From NCBI RefSeq assembly GCF_000737715.1, contig NZ_JPRN01000003.1, positions 558,001 through 622,000 on the forward strand: a stretch of DNA of 64,000 nt, in the 5' to 3' direction. The notes below the pieces were generated by a model. The model was not told where the DNA came from, searched no databases, and worked only from the letters and a program-made list of their open reading frames with translations. How positions within the stretch are numbered: position 1 is the stretch's first letter; each line of letters begins with the position of its first letter. Below, piece by piece: positions 35,428-44,274 of this stretch. Both the position numbers and the translations under genes were made by a program. The DNA comes from Chryseobacterium sp. JM1 (GTDB lineage: Bacteria; Bacteroidota; Bacteroidia; Flavobacteriales; Weeksellaceae).

Positions 35428-35545
35428 TCCCATCTTCGAGTTTTCATCTTCCGAACAAAAATAAACAGAATAGTAAAACAAAAGCAGGATAGATGAATTT
35501 GGATATAGAATTACTTCCATCTTCAAGCTTCCCGCTTCCAAACTT
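35428..35545. repeat. Pyrimidine-rich repeats right of the four-helix-bundle gene
   Basis: CCCATCTTCGAG and TTCATCTTCCG (35428-35454), then CTTCCATCTTCAAGCTTCCC and CGCTTCC (35514-35539): inverse of the left repeat. They make an in-frame extension to the phosphomutase that is probably not translated. Confidence 0.5.
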
Positions 35546-35555
35546 AGATACACAT

Positions 35556-37271
35556 ATGACAACATTAGAAAAAGCGCAACTTTGGTTAAGTGATACATTC
35601 GATAAAGAAACAAGAGATGCTGTACAGACATTGATCGACAGCAATTCCCCGGATCTGGAAGATTCTTTCTACAGAGAACTTGAATTCGGAACAGGAGGAA
35701 TGAGAGGTATCATGGGAGTAGGAACCAACCGCTTGAATAAATATACATTGGGACAGGCTACACAGGGACTGGCCAATTATATGCTTCAGCAGTTTAAAGG
35801 AGAGGAAATTAAAGTAGCGATTGCTTATGACGTTCGCCATAATTCAAAAGAATTCGGGAAACTTGTGGCTGATGTTTTAACAGCCAACGGAATTAAAGTG
35901 CTTCTTTTCAAGGATCACAGACCGACTCCTGAATTATCATTTACCGTAAGAGACAAAAAATGTAACGGAGGAATTGTATTGACTGCCTCACACAATCCAC
36001 CTGAATACAACGGGTATAAAGTATACTGGAATGACGGTGCACAGATTGTACCGCCGCATGATGAAGCCATTATCAATGAAGTATATTCTGTGAAATTTGA
36101 CGAAATTAAATTTGATGGAAATGATGATCTGATCGAATGGATCGGAGAAGAGCAGGACGACGTTTACATCGATGCCTGTCTTGAAAATTCTACCTATCAG
36201 AATGTTGGGAAAGAGAATTTAAATATCGTTTTCACGTCTATTCACGGAACAACATATACAACGATTCCGAAAGCTTTGGAAAAAGCAGGATTCAAAAAAG
36301 TGGATCTGGTGAAAGAACAGATGATCCCGAGCGGGAATTTTACTACGGTAGAATCTCCGAATCCGGAAGAACCTGCTGCACTGGAAATGGCTATGGATCT
36401 GGCAAGAATTACCAATGCGGACATCGTCATCGGTACAGATCCGGATGGCGACAGATTAGGAATTGCCGTAAGAAATCTGGATGGAGACATGCAGCTTCTG
36501 AATGGTAATCAGACGAATACCATCCTTACGTACTATATTTTAAATGAGTGGAGAAAGCAGGGAAGAATCACCGGAAAAGAGTTCATCGGGTCTACGATTG
36601 TAACCTCTGATATTTTCTTTGATATTGCTCAGAAATTCGGTGTTGAATGTAAATCCGGATTGACAGGATTCAAATGGATCGGAAAAATGATCCGTGAAGC
36701 GGAAGGAACACAAAAATTTGTCTGTGGTGGGGAAGAAAGTTTCGGTTTTATGACCGGAGATTTTGTCCGCGATAAAGATTCATGCGGAAGTATCCTTGTT
36801 GCATGCGAAATTGCTGCGTGGTGTAAAGCCAACGGAAGAACAATGTATCAGTACATGATTGAGATCTATGAAGATCTGGGAATGTACTACGAAGGACTGG
36901 TAAATATTGTCAGAAAAGGAAAAGAAGGCGCTGAAGAAATTCAGAATATGATGAAAAACTTCCGTGAGAATCCTCCTAAAGAACTGGCCGGATCATTGGT
37001 GGAAGAAGTGAAGGATTTTAAAGAACAGACTAATTTCACTGTTTCAAAAAATGAGACAAAAGTAATGAACGACATTCCAAAATCGAATGTACTGATTTAT
37101 TATACCCAGGACGGAACCAAAGTTTGTGTAAGACCTTCAGGAACTGAACCGAAAATTAAATTTTACATCTCTGTAAAAGACACAATTACGTCTGAAGCAG
37201 ATTTTAAAGATAAACTGAAATCATTAGAAGCTAAAATCGAGGACGTAAGAAAAGATTTGAAATTAGATTAA
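35556..37271 (+). CDS. Phospho-sugar mutase (phosphoglucomutase/phosphomannomutase family)
   Basis: A 571-residue alpha-D-phosphohexomutase that interconverts sugar 1- and 6-phosphates through a phosphoserine. Active Ser145 in LTASHNPPEYNGYK; metal-binding DPDGDR beginning at Asp295; sugar-binding GGEESFGF; phosphate-binding RPSGTEPKIKFY near the C-terminus. Length and motifs match the long PgcA-type subgroup. The frame extends upstream to 35493, but those codons lie in the repeat described at 35428-35545; the ATG at 35556 (MTTLEKAQLW) is the family start. Likely supplies sugar phosphates for envelope glycans or glycogen. Confidence 0.92.
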   Translation: MTTLEKAQLWLSDTFDKETRDAVQTLIDSNSPDLEDSFYRELEFGTGGMRGIMGVGTNRLNKYTLGQATQGLANYMLQQFKGEEIKVAIAYDVRHNSKEFGKLVADVLTANGIKVLLFKDHRPTPELSFTVRDKKCNGGIVLTASHNPPEYNGYKVYWNDGAQIVPPHDEAIINEVYSVKFDEIKFDGNDDLIEWIGEEQDDVYIDACLENSTYQNVGKENLNIVFTSIHGTTYTTIPKALEKAGFKKVDLVKEQMIPSGNFTTVESPNPEEPAALEMAMDLARITNADIVIGTDPDGDRLGIAVRNLDGDMQLLNGNQTNTILTYYILNEWRKQGRITGKEFIGSTIVTSDIFFDIAQKFGVECKSGLTGFKWIGKMIREAEGTQKFVCGGEESFGFMTGDFVRDKDSCGSILVACEIAAWCKANGRTMYQYMIEIYEDLGMYYEGLVNIVRKGKEGAEEIQNMMKNFRENPPKELAGSLVEEVKDFKEQTNFTVSKNETKVMNDIPKSNVLIYYTQDGTKVCVRPSGTEPKIKFYISVKDTITSEADFKDKLKSLEAKIEDVRKDLKLD

Positions 37272-37288
37272 TTCCAGATTTGCAGAAG

Positions 37289-38191
37289 ATGATAAAAAAG
37301 ATTGTAGCAGTCTGTATGCTCTCTGTACTTGTTTTTTCCTGTAAAAAAGAAGTACAGAAAGTAGCGGAAACCAAAACAGCGAATGATTCAATCACTCAAA
37401 CAGAAATAAAAGAAGATCTGTTTAAGCCTATTGATACAGCCTGTTCAACAGCTAACAAAACTGAGGATTATATTGCTGCTCTTCAATGGTATAAGGCTAA
37501 GACTGATAAAGAAATTGCAGTAAACAGCCCGGAACAAAACAACAGCTTATACGAAGATTATGTCAAAATAAGAACAAAGTATACAGACTGTCTGAATGGT
37601 TTACATCAGGATATGTTAGATCAATATACTGATTATCATACCAATGAACCGGACACTTATCGTTTGCCGGACAGCGTAAAAAAAATTGCCGCTGAACTGA
37701 ATAAGGCAGGTCTTGAATTTCGTGTTATGGGAGAGGGACTGACAGAAATTCATTCCGTGAACAGATATGATTATGCTGTATTTAAGAATAAAGTGACTCC
37801 TGACTATGAGAGCTATATTCTGCAGTTGGCCAATGACAGTAAAGAAAATTATGCTATCAATGGAGGTCTGATGATTACCTGGGAAGAATTAGGGGACAGA
37901 TTGATCGCTTGGGAGAATTTTATGAATAAATTTCCTAAAAGCCCGTTGATAAAGAAAGCGAAAAGAGAATATGATGATTATTTATTAGATTATATTCTTG
38001 GAATGGACAGTTCCCCGACTTATGACAGAACAGAAGGGAGATTGATGGATGACTCCAAAGAAGAATACAGCAGGATCATAAAAAAATATCCGAATTCGAG
38101 AACCGCAAAAAAAGCAAAAGAACTGATAGCAGCTTTTGACGCGCATGTACCTGTAGATCAAATAGAAGACAGGATTAATTTGAGAAGATAA
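37289..38191 (+). CDS. Lipoprotein of unknown function
   Basis: A 300-residue lipoprotein with signal peptide MIKKIVAVCMLSVLVFSC (Cys18), a low-complexity linker (ETKTANDSITQTEI) and a mostly helical body. Phrases such as LITWEELGDRLIAWENFMNK-like segments and the C-terminal KEEYSRIIKKYPNSRTAKKA suggest TPR-like helix hairpins near the end. No family is recognised. It starts 17 nt after the mutase stop. A TTG three codons upstream (37280) also opens the frame. Confidence 0.65.
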   Translation: MIKKIVAVCMLSVLVFSCKKEVQKVAETKTANDSITQTEIKEDLFKPIDTACSTANKTEDYIAALQWYKAKTDKEIAVNSPEQNNSLYEDYVKIRTKYTDCLNGLHQDMLDQYTDYHTNEPDTYRLPDSVKKIAAELNKAGLEFRVMGEGLTEIHSVNRYDYAVFKNKVTPDYESYILQLANDSKENYAINGGLMITWEELGDRLIAWENFMNKFPKSPLIKKAKREYDDYLLDYILGMDSSPTYDRTEGRLMDDSKEEYSRIIKKYPNSRTAKKAKELIAAFDAHVPVDQIEDRINLRR

Positions 38192-38217
38192 TATTAGTAA
38201 ATTTAAATAAAAATAAA

Positions 38218-39471
38218 GTGAAAGTTTCAAAATTAGCGGCGAACCTGATTGGTTCCGAAATCGTAAAAATTGGTAATGAAGTAAATGATTTAAAAGCAAA
38301 AGGAGCGGAGATAGCCAATCTTACTATTGGTGACCTGAATTCTAATCTATATCCTATTCCGGCATTGCTGAAGGAAGAGATTCAGAAGGCATATCAGAAT
38401 AATCTGACGAATTATCCGCCAGCCAACGGACTTTTATCTTTAAGAAAAGAAGTTTCCAAAGACCTGAAAAACAGATGGAATCTGGATTATTCACCCAACG
38501 ATATTTTAATTACTGCAGGATCAAGACCTTTGATCTATGCAGTTTATAAAACCATTGTAGATGAAGGTGATAAAGTAGTATATCCTACACCGTCATGGAA
38601 TAACAACCATTACGCTTACCTTACTTCCGCAGAAGCTGTAGAAGTGAAGACCACTCCTGAAAATAATTTCCTTCCGACAGCAGATGATCTGAGACCTCAT
38701 TTAGGAGGGGCAGTTCTGTTAGCGCTTTGTTCGCCATTGAACCCAACAGGAACTATGTTTACAAGAGAGCAGCTTTCAGATATCTGCGAACTGGTTCTTG
38801 AGGAAAACAAAAAAAGAGGAGCAGACGAAAAACCATTGTACTTGATGTACGATCAAATCTATTCTAATCTTACTTTCGGTGCAGAACACGTAGATCCGGT
38901 TTCTCTTTTCCCTGAACTTAAGGAATACACCATTTATATTGACGGAATCTCTAAATGCCTTGCTGCAACAGGTGTACGTGTAGGATGGGGATTCGGTCCT
39001 GCTCATATTTTGGATAAAATGAAAGCTCTTCTGACACACGTTGGAGCATGGGCACCAAAACCTGAACAGGAAGCTACCGCTAAATTCTATGAAAACCCGG
39101 AAAATGTAAATGTTTTCGTGGAAGATTTCAAAGGAAAATTAGAGGAAAGCTTAAAAGTTCTTCACGGTGGAATCCAGGATCTGAAAGGAAAAGGATTATC
39201 AGTGGAAAGCATTGAGCCAATGGGAGCTTTATACCTTACCATCAGATTGGATTATATCGGAAAAACAAAACCAGACGGCTCTGTGATTGAAAATTCTTCT
39301 GACCTGGTTTTCTATTTAATTAATGACGCTGGTGTTGCTCTTGTACCGTTCTCAGCTTTCGGAGAAGCAAAATCTGAACCTTGGTTCCGTGCTTCTGTAG
39401 GAGGTTTAGCTGTGGATGAGATCAAGGTGATGCTTCCGAAGCTTGAAAATGCTCTGAATAGTCTTAAATAG
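38218..39471 (+). CDS. PLP-dependent class I/II aminotransferase (GTG start)
   Basis: A 417-residue fold-type I aminotransferase. PLP lysine 246 in DGISKCLAATGVRVGW; substrate/PLP motifs NPTGTMF at 175-181 and MYDQIYSNL (Asp and Tyr contacts); GSRPLIYAVY near 101-110 for the phosphate cup. The opening residues (SEIVKIGNEVNDLKAKG, then IANLTIGDLN) are typical of aspartate-type aminotransferases. Substrate not fixed by sequence. The only start in good position is GTG at 38218. It is 26 nt after the lipoprotein gene and may be cotranscribed. Confidence 0.88.
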   Translation: MKVSKLAANLIGSEIVKIGNEVNDLKAKGAEIANLTIGDLNSNLYPIPALLKEEIQKAYQNNLTNYPPANGLLSLRKEVSKDLKNRWNLDYSPNDILITAGSRPLIYAVYKTIVDEGDKVVYPTPSWNNNHYAYLTSAEAVEVKTTPENNFLPTADDLRPHLGGAVLLALCSPLNPTGTMFTREQLSDICELVLEENKKRGADEKPLYLMYDQIYSNLTFGAEHVDPVSLFPELKEYTIYIDGISKCLAATGVRVGWGFGPAHILDKMKALLTHVGAWAPKPEQEATAKFYENPENVNVFVEDFKGKLEESLKVLHGGIQDLKGKGLSVESIEPMGALYLTIRLDYIGKTKPDGSVIENSSDLVFYLINDAGVALVPFSAFGEAKSEPWFRASVGGLAVDEIKVMLPKLENALNSLK

Positions 39472-39480
39472 TTTTTAATA

Positions 39481-39567
39481 TAACAGTATAGCAATGTATC
39501 AATGTAACAATTCCAGTACTTACAATATTGGTAAACTGTTAAATTGATACATTGTTACATTTAAAAT
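39481..39567. repeat. Dispersed intergenic repeat, family B (AATGTAnCAATGTAnCA)
   Basis: CAATGTATCAATGTAACAAT on the left and ATTGATACATTGTTACAT on the right form an inverted repeat built from 10-nt units. A related stretch lies at 45741-45790 between ribF and atpD. Confidence 0.55.
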
Positions 39568-39575
39568 AGAATAGA

Positions 39576-39659
39576 TGCTTTGACTTCGCTCAGCATGACA
39601 CCTTTATAGTCAATTGTTAGTATTAGCAGTGTCACGCTGAGCGAAGTCGAAGCGTTTTT
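39576..39659. repeat. REP-like palindrome, family C (GCTTnGACTTCGCTCAGC), copy 1
   Basis: GCTTTGACTTCGCTCAGC (39577-39594) pairs with GCTGAGCGAAGTCGAAGC (39636-39653) around a short loop region, and a T tract follows. The same element recurs at 42276-42358. Confidence 0.75.
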
Positions 39660-39725
39660 GAAAATAAATGACTATTTCTGGAAACGAAACAGTAACTAGT
39701 CATTCATAACATTAATTTATAATCA

Positions 39726-40448
39726 ATGAAAATCATAGCTGTCATTCCTGCCCGTTACGAAGCAAGCCGTTTTCCGGCAAAGCTGATGCAGATGTTGGGA
39801 GATAAAACCGTTATTACAACAACGTATAAGAATGTTGTGGAGACGAAACTGTTCGATGAAGTGTTTGTAGCAACGGATTCAGAAATTATTTTTGAAGAAA
39901 TCGTGAAAAACGGAGGAAAAGCCGTGATGACCGGACAGCATGAAACGGGAAGCGACCGTATTGCAGAGGCCGTACAGAACATCGATTGTGATATTGTGAT
40001 CAATGTTCAGGGTGATGAACCTTTCCTTAAATTAGAGCCTCTGAGACAGCTTATCGACGTATTCAGAGATGATGACAATCAGGAAATTTCTCTGGCTTCA
40101 TTAAAAATAAAACTGACGGAAAAAGCAGAAATCGAAAATCCGAATAATGTCAAAGTCATTACGGATAACAATGGGTTCGCACTGTATTTCAGCCGCTCTG
40201 TAATTCCTTTCCACAGGGAGGTTTCTTACGATGTGAGTTATTTTAAACATATCGGGGTTTACGCTTTCAGCAAACATGCACTGCTTCAGTTCTCTAAACT
40301 GGAAATGAAACCGCTGGAAATATCAGAAAAGATAGAATGTATCCGTTATCTTGAATATGGTATGAAAATCAAACTGATAGAAACTAATTTCATCGGAGTA
40401 GGAATCGATACACCGGAAGATCTGGAAAAAGCACGGAAATTAATTTAA
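39726..40448 (+). CDS. kdsB: 3-deoxy-manno-octulosonate cytidylyltransferase
   Basis: A 240-residue nucleotidyltransferase that activates Kdo as CMP-Kdo for the inner core of lipopolysaccharide. Hallmarks: [15 protein letters not shown] at the N-terminus (CTP binding), [25 protein letters not shown] (metal Asp) and [12 protein letters not shown], then [12 protein letters not shown] and [13 protein letters not shown] at the end. Length is standard. It lies between the REP-like repeat and two small exported-protein genes. Confidence 0.95.
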   Translation: MKIIAVIPARYEASRFPAKLMQMLGDKTVITTTYKNVVETKLFDEVFVATDSEIIFEEIVKNGGKAVMTGQHETGSDRIAEAVQNIDCDIVINVQGDEPFLKLEPLRQLIDVFRDDDNQEISLASLKIKLTEKAEIENPNNVKVITDNNGFALYFSRSVIPFHREVSYDVSYFKHIGVYAFSKHALLQFSKLEMKPLEISEKIECIRYLEYGMKIKLIETNFIGVGIDTPEDLEKARKLI

Positions 40449-40514
40449 AAATAGATTGGGAAAAGATTAACATTACCTGCATTCAGCGCTTTTGTTTTTT
40501 TGCCCAATTCCTCT

Positions 40515-40522
40515 TATATTTG
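40515..40522 (+). promoter_or_regulatory. -7 promoter box (TATATTTG)
   Basis: An exact TAnnTTTG 20 nt before the ATG at 40543. It should drive the two-gene unit 40543-41597. Confidence 0.6.
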
Positions 40523-40542
40523 AATGAATATACAGGCTATAC

Positions 40543-40938
40543 ATGAGGATTTTGTTTTTAATAGTATTGTTTTGCTGTTCCCATCTGAAATGCCAGAATT
40601 TGAATAATAAAAAATTCTATGCCCAAATGAATCATAGATGTCAGGCAACAACCAATGGAGCGATCGATATCTACACATTTCTTGTGCTGGAATTTAAAAA
40701 TAACAAAATCTATCCGGCGTATTTAGCGATACCATCTCAACAGCAAAGTATAAAAGATCCTATTAATTATAAATTTGAAAATAAAATAGTATATCTTGCA
40801 AAACCATTAGATTTTAAAGAAGATCTGGGGACTGTTTTCACTTACGCAAATGGAAATCTGGTACCCAAAAAGAAACAGAATGAATCAAAATTTATTTTCA
40901 GACCCTCTTTAGACCATTATTTTAAAAGAAATAAATGA
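40543..40938 (+). CDS. Small exported protein of unknown function
   Basis: A 131-residue protein with a signal peptide (MRILFLIVLFCCSHLKCQ). The mature part is short, polar and probably all-beta (FYAQMNHRCQATTNGAIDIY, then TFLVLEFKNNKIYPAYLAIP). No family is recognised. Its last four bases overlap the start of the LolA-like gene (ATGA), so the two are translationally coupled and may act together in the envelope. Confidence 0.6.
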   Translation: MRILFLIVLFCCSHLKCQNLNNKKFYAQMNHRCQATTNGAIDIYTFLVLEFKNNKIYPAYLAIPSQQQSIKDPINYKFENKIVYLAKPLDFKEDLGTVFTYANGNLVPKKKQNESKFIFRPSLDHYFKRNK

Positions 40939-41597
40939 AAAAAATAATATACTTAGTCCTTTTAACGCTTACCACTTCACTGTATTCTCAGACGGCAAAA
41001 GAAATTATAGACAAGAATATAGAACTGTCCGGAGGACTGACGAATTGGAAACTATTGAATTCAGTACTGTTACAGGGAAAAGTGATCTTAGGAATCAAAG
41101 ACGAATATCCTATTAAAATTTACCAGCAGCGTCCCAATCTGACCAAAACGGTGATCAGCATCAGCGGAAAAGAAACAGCGATTGAAGGCTTTGACGGAAC
41201 TAAAGGATACGCCATGAATTATGCGACTAACAAGCTTCAGGAATACCCTGAATATGTTTCAGAAAGTTTTGATAATGATTTCATCGACTGGGAAAGCAAA
41301 GGGTTTGATGCCAAATATCTTGGAAAAGAAAAAGTAGGAGAGATCTACTGCCATAAAGTAGAACTAACGAAAAATGTCAATAAGAACATCTATTATTTCG
41401 ACGTTAAAACGTTTATGCTTTTAAAAGAAGTTAAAAAAGATGATACGTTGATCTACTCGGATTATAAAAAAGTAGGAAACCTGGTCATGGCTTTCAGAAT
41501 AGAATCTTCAAGCACCAAAAAGGACGGTGATTATATGATGATCTTAAATAGAATTGACGTCAATAAAGTATTTCCGGCCAATATTTTTAAGTTTTAA
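40935..41597 (+). CDS. LolA-like outer-membrane lipoprotein-sorting protein
   Basis: A 220-residue periplasmic protein with a signal peptide ending LYSQ. AKEIIDKNIELSGGLTNWKL, VLLQGKVILGIKDEYPIKIY, RPNLTKTVI and GFDGTKGYAMN are typical of the LolA/LolB-like open beta-barrel proteins annotated in Bacteroidota as outer membrane lipoprotein-sorting proteins; YYFDVKTFMLLKEVK is the usual C-terminal strand pair. It may carry lipoprotein or lipid; not proven. It overlaps the upstream gene by 4 nt. Confidence 0.75.
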   Translation: MKKIIYLVLLTLTTSLYSQTAKEIIDKNIELSGGLTNWKLLNSVLLQGKVILGIKDEYPIKIYQQRPNLTKTVISISGKETAIEGFDGTKGYAMNYATNKLQEYPEYVSESFDNDFIDWESKGFDAKYLGKEKVGEIYCHKVELTKNVNKNIYYFDVKTFMLLKEVKKDDTLIYSDYKKVGNLVMAFRIESSSTKKDGDYMMILNRIDVNKVFPANIFKF

Positions 41598-41682
41598 TTA
41601 AATATATTGGCTTAACGAAACGGTTGATGTTTCATTAGAGGTTCAATAACTCCGGCAAAACTGCCAACTAAATTGTAAAGAA

Positions 41683-42258
41683 ATGAAAAATGTTTTCTTA
41701 TGGCTGCTTTCCACTGTAGCATTTTTACAAAGCTGTATCAATCAGAAAAGTGAAATTTCTCAAGCTAAAACCAATGAACTTATGGGAAAAACAATATATG
41801 ACTTCAAAGTTGAAAGCCTTGACGGCAGCGAAATCAACTTTGCCGATTTTAAAGGAAAAAAAATCCTTATTGTAAACACAGCGTCAGAATGCGGATTTAC
41901 ACCACAGTACGCAGATCTGGAGAAAGTGTACGAAGAATATAAAGACAAATTGGTCATTGTAGGATTTCCAGCCAATAATTTTGGAGGACAGGAACCGGGA
42001 ACCAATACCGAAATCGGAGCATTTTGTCAGAAAAACTATGGAGTTACATTTCCACTTGCCGCAAAAGTTTCTGTAAAAGGAGATGATACCGCCCCGATTT
42101 TCAAGTATCTGACTGAGAAAGAATTAAACGGAGTGAAAAACACAACGATTCTATGGAACTTCACCAAGTTTCTGATCGATGAAAACGGAAAACTGGTAGA
42201 TACGTTCATAAGTACGACAAAACCTACTGACGACGTGATTACAAAGTATCTGAAGTAA
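41683..42258 (+). CDS. Glutathione peroxidase-family lipoprotein
   Basis: A 191-residue thiol peroxidase with a lipobox (LQSC, Cys18), so the enzyme is membrane-anchored outside the cytoplasm. Catalytic Cys70 in NTASECGFTPQY replaces the selenocysteine of animal enzymes; the GPX motifs FPANNFGGQEPGT (catalytic Gln) and LWNFTKFLIDENG (catalytic Trp/Asn) are intact. As Bacteroidota often lack glutathione, such enzymes probably use thioredoxin-like donors. It likely removes peroxides in the periplasm. A REP-like palindrome follows. Confidence 0.92.
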   Translation: MKNVFLWLLSTVAFLQSCINQKSEISQAKTNELMGKTIYDFKVESLDGSEINFADFKGKKILIVNTASECGFTPQYADLEKVYEEYKDKLVIVGFPANNFGGQEPGTNTEIGAFCQKNYGVTFPLAAKVSVKGDDTAPIFKYLTEKELNGVKNTTILWNFTKFLIDENGKLVDTFISTTKPTDDVITKYLK

Positions 42259-42275
42259 GATAAAAGTTATATTAA

Positions 42276-42358
42276 TGCTTCGACTCCGCTCAGCGTGACA
42301 AAATCTAATACCGGATGTATTTTTTACTGTCAAGCTGAGCAGAGTCGAAGCGTTTTAT
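42276..42358. repeat. REP-like palindrome, family C, copy 2
   Basis: GCTTCGACTCCGCTCAGC (42277-42294) pairs with GCTGAGCAGAGTCGAAGC (42334-42351), then TTTTATTT. It lies between the convergent glutathione peroxidase and His-rich lipoprotein genes and could also end transcription. Confidence 0.75.
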
Positions 42359-42372
42359 TTGTAACGATACAG

Positions 42373-42861
42373 CTATTTAAGCTGATCTTCTTTTTTGATC
42401 TTCTCATCCTGTTGTAAGATAAGACTGTGCTCATTCTCCAATTTTTTATGTTCAGCGAATATCACCTGATCTTCTTTAGTCATCTTATCATGATCGATCA
42501 TTAATTGGTCTAAAGCCAATTTCCCTTCTTTATGTTTCTTTTCAAGTGCATCATGTTGCGCTATAATTTTTGAATGACTGGCTATGAGTGTCGCATGATT
42601 TTTCAAAATAGTGTGATGGGCAGCTTCTGTTTTGTTATGCTCACTTTTTTCAGGTTCTTTTAATGCGCTATGTATCTTATTAAATTCCTCATGCTGTTTT
42701 TCCATATTGGAATGGGAATCTTCAAGTACTTTGTGCTCAACTTCCAGCTTAATGTGTGCTTCAGATAATTCTTTTTCTATTGCTGCGGAATGATCATTTT
42801 TACAGGACCACAGACTTAGTGCCACAACTGCAGCAGTTGCTAAAAATAAATTTCTCATCAT
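42373..42861 (-). CDS. Lipoprotein with histidines in heptad register (coiled coil)
   Basis: A 162-residue lipoprotein: signal peptide MMRNLFLATAAVVALSLWSC (Cys20), then one long predicted helix with no Pro except in a single KEPEKSE break. Histidines recur every seven residues over most of it: EAHIKLEVEHKVLEDSH, then KQH, KIH, AAH, ASH, AQH, KKH and EHKKLENEH, with two gaps of 14 and one of 11. In a coiled coil this puts His along one face. Metal binding or acid sensing are possible, but no function is known to me. The start at 42861 follows a -7 box at 42887-42880; the longer frame (TTG at 42882) overlaps that box. Confidence 0.7.
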   Translation of the reverse strand: MMRNLFLATAAVVALSLWSCKNDHSAAIEKELSEAHIKLEVEHKVLEDSHSNMEKQHEEFNKIHSALKEPEKSEHNKTEAAHHTILKNHATLIASHSKIIAQHDALEKKHKEGKLALDQLMIDHDKMTKEDQVIFAEHKKLENEHSLILQQDEKIKKEDQLK

Positions 42862-42879
42862 TTTGTTTTTAAATTCGAA

Positions 42880-42887
42880 CAAATATA
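42880..42887 (-). promoter_or_regulatory. -7 promoter box (TATATTTG) of the His-heptad lipoprotein
   Basis: An exact TAnnTTTG on the minus strand, 18 nt before the ATG at 42861. Confidence 0.6.
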
Positions 42888-43031
42888 CATTATAATAATG
42901 AGGTATATTTATTTCGTAATAAAATGATGTATTTAGTGATATATTATCTTTATTTTAAATCTAAAATGAAATATTTATGAAAAAATACTGCGATTTAATA
43001 AGTATAAAGTATTTTTATTAACCCATAATCC

Positions 43032-43691
43032 CTAACTCTCAACTTTCTTATCCGCAAAACAAAATATATTTCCCAATTTAATACTGGAATAACCATTACT
43101 TTTTATTTTAGAAGAATTGATCATGGCTTTGGCTAAGACATTTGTAGGTAAGGGTTTCTGGCTTTCCAGGAGACCTAGCTTATTCGCAAATTTTATAATT
43201 CTACTGCCTAAAACTTCTCCGGTTCTTCCTGAATCTTTTCTTTCAAGCATTCCGGGCTTAAAAATAGTAATCTTCGTAAAATGCAGTTGTTTGACAGCTT
43301 CCTCTAGTTCTCCTTTCATCTTGGAATAGAAGATCTTAGAGGTTGGATTGGCTCCATAAGCAGAAACCAGGACATAATCGTCCACATCGTTTTCCTTCGC
43401 GGCTTTGGCAAATTCATATTGATAACCGAAATCTACTTTTCTTTGTGCTTCCTTGCTGCCGGCATCTTTAAGCGTAGTTCCCAGACATGAAAATACAACG
43501 TCACCTTTCACTTTGTCTTTCCATTCTTCAGGATGTTCAAAGTTGACTACATGCACTTTCAGCTTGTCATTCTGAACATCTACAGGTTTTCTGACAAAAA
43601 TATCGACTTCCTCAAACTCCTTGTCATTGAGCAGTTGTTTCACCAGATCTTTTCCTGTAGCGCCCGTAGCACCGATTACCAAAGCTTTCAT
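43032..43691 (-). CDS. NAD(P)-binding Rossmann-fold oxidoreductase (atypical SDR)
   Basis: A 219-residue protein. The nucleotide-binding loop is VIGATGATGKDL near the N-terminus (GxxGxxG); VVFSCLGTTLKDAGS and YVLVSAYGANPTSKIFY follow, with YSKMKGELEEAV carrying the Tyr-x-x-x-Lys-like pair, and FKPGMLERKDSGRTGE. This resembles the HTATIP2/YwnB-like atypical short-chain dehydrogenases. Substrate unknown. The frame is open 23 codons further upstream, but MKALVIGATG is the usual family start. It is divergent from the MmcQ/YjbR gene. Confidence 0.75.
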   Translation of the reverse strand: MKALVIGATGATGKDLVKQLLNDKEFEEVDIFVRKPVDVQNDKLKVHVVNFEHPEEWKDKVKGDVVFSCLGTTLKDAGSKEAQRKVDFGYQYEFAKAAKENDVDDYVLVSAYGANPTSKIFYSKMKGELEEAVKQLHFTKITIFKPGMLERKDSGRTGEVLGSRIIKFANKLGLLESQKPLPTNVLAKAMINSSKIKSNGYSSIKLGNIFCFADKKVES

Positions 43692-43812
43692 AATAGTTGT
43701 GATTTGTATGGATAGTATTTTCTTTCTTAAATTTACTAAATTTGAAATTAATATCAACATAACTATAACCTTATAAATTACTTATTGCCAATTACTCATT
43801 ACTCATAAAAAT

Positions 43813-44166
43813 ATGGATGCCAACGAAATTCTAGACTATTGTCTTGCCAAAAAAGGAGTTACAGAAACCTTTCCTTTTGATAATGAAACCCTTGTCATGA
43901 AAGTAGGGACGAAAATGTTTTTACTGATGGGACTTGAAAGACAGCCATTAGGAATTAATGTAAAAACCGATCCTGAATGGAGCGCAGAACTCCGCGAGCA
44001 GCATCCACAGATTACCGGTGCGTTTCACATGAATAAAACCCACTGGAATTCAGTGTTGTTAGATGGTTTGAAAAGAGATTTGATCTTTAAAATGATCGAT
44101 CAGTCTTATGATCTGGTATTTAAATCTCTGACTAAGAAGGTTCAGGAATCGATCAATAATTCATAA
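43813..44166 (+). CDS. MmcQ/YjbR family protein
   Basis: A 117-residue protein of the MmcQ/YjbR fold (double-wing/CyaY-like). Family phrases: ILDYCLAKKGVTETFPFDN, VMKVGTKMFLLM, INVKTDPEWSAELRE, MNKTHWNSVLLDG (the conserved KxHW) and the C-terminal MIDQSYDLVFKSL. DNA binding has been proposed for the family. Single gene. Confidence 0.85.
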   Translation: MDANEILDYCLAKKGVTETFPFDNETLVMKVGTKMFLLMGLERQPLGINVKTDPEWSAELREQHPQITGAFHMNKTHWNSVLLDGLKRDLIFKMIDQSYDLVFKSLTKKVQESINNS

Positions 44167-44274
44167 GGTAAGGAAGAGAGAAATTAAAAGTTTTTTTTTC
44201 TCATAGGGGTGAGGTATGAAGTTTGTTGTTAATATTCTTAATCAAAATTAGGATTAACTAAAAATAAAAATACT

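Noticed and set aside
35493..35555. N-terminal extension of the phospho-sugar mutase
   Set aside because: It is translated intergenic repeat (LLPSSSFPLPN); the family start is the ATG at 35556.
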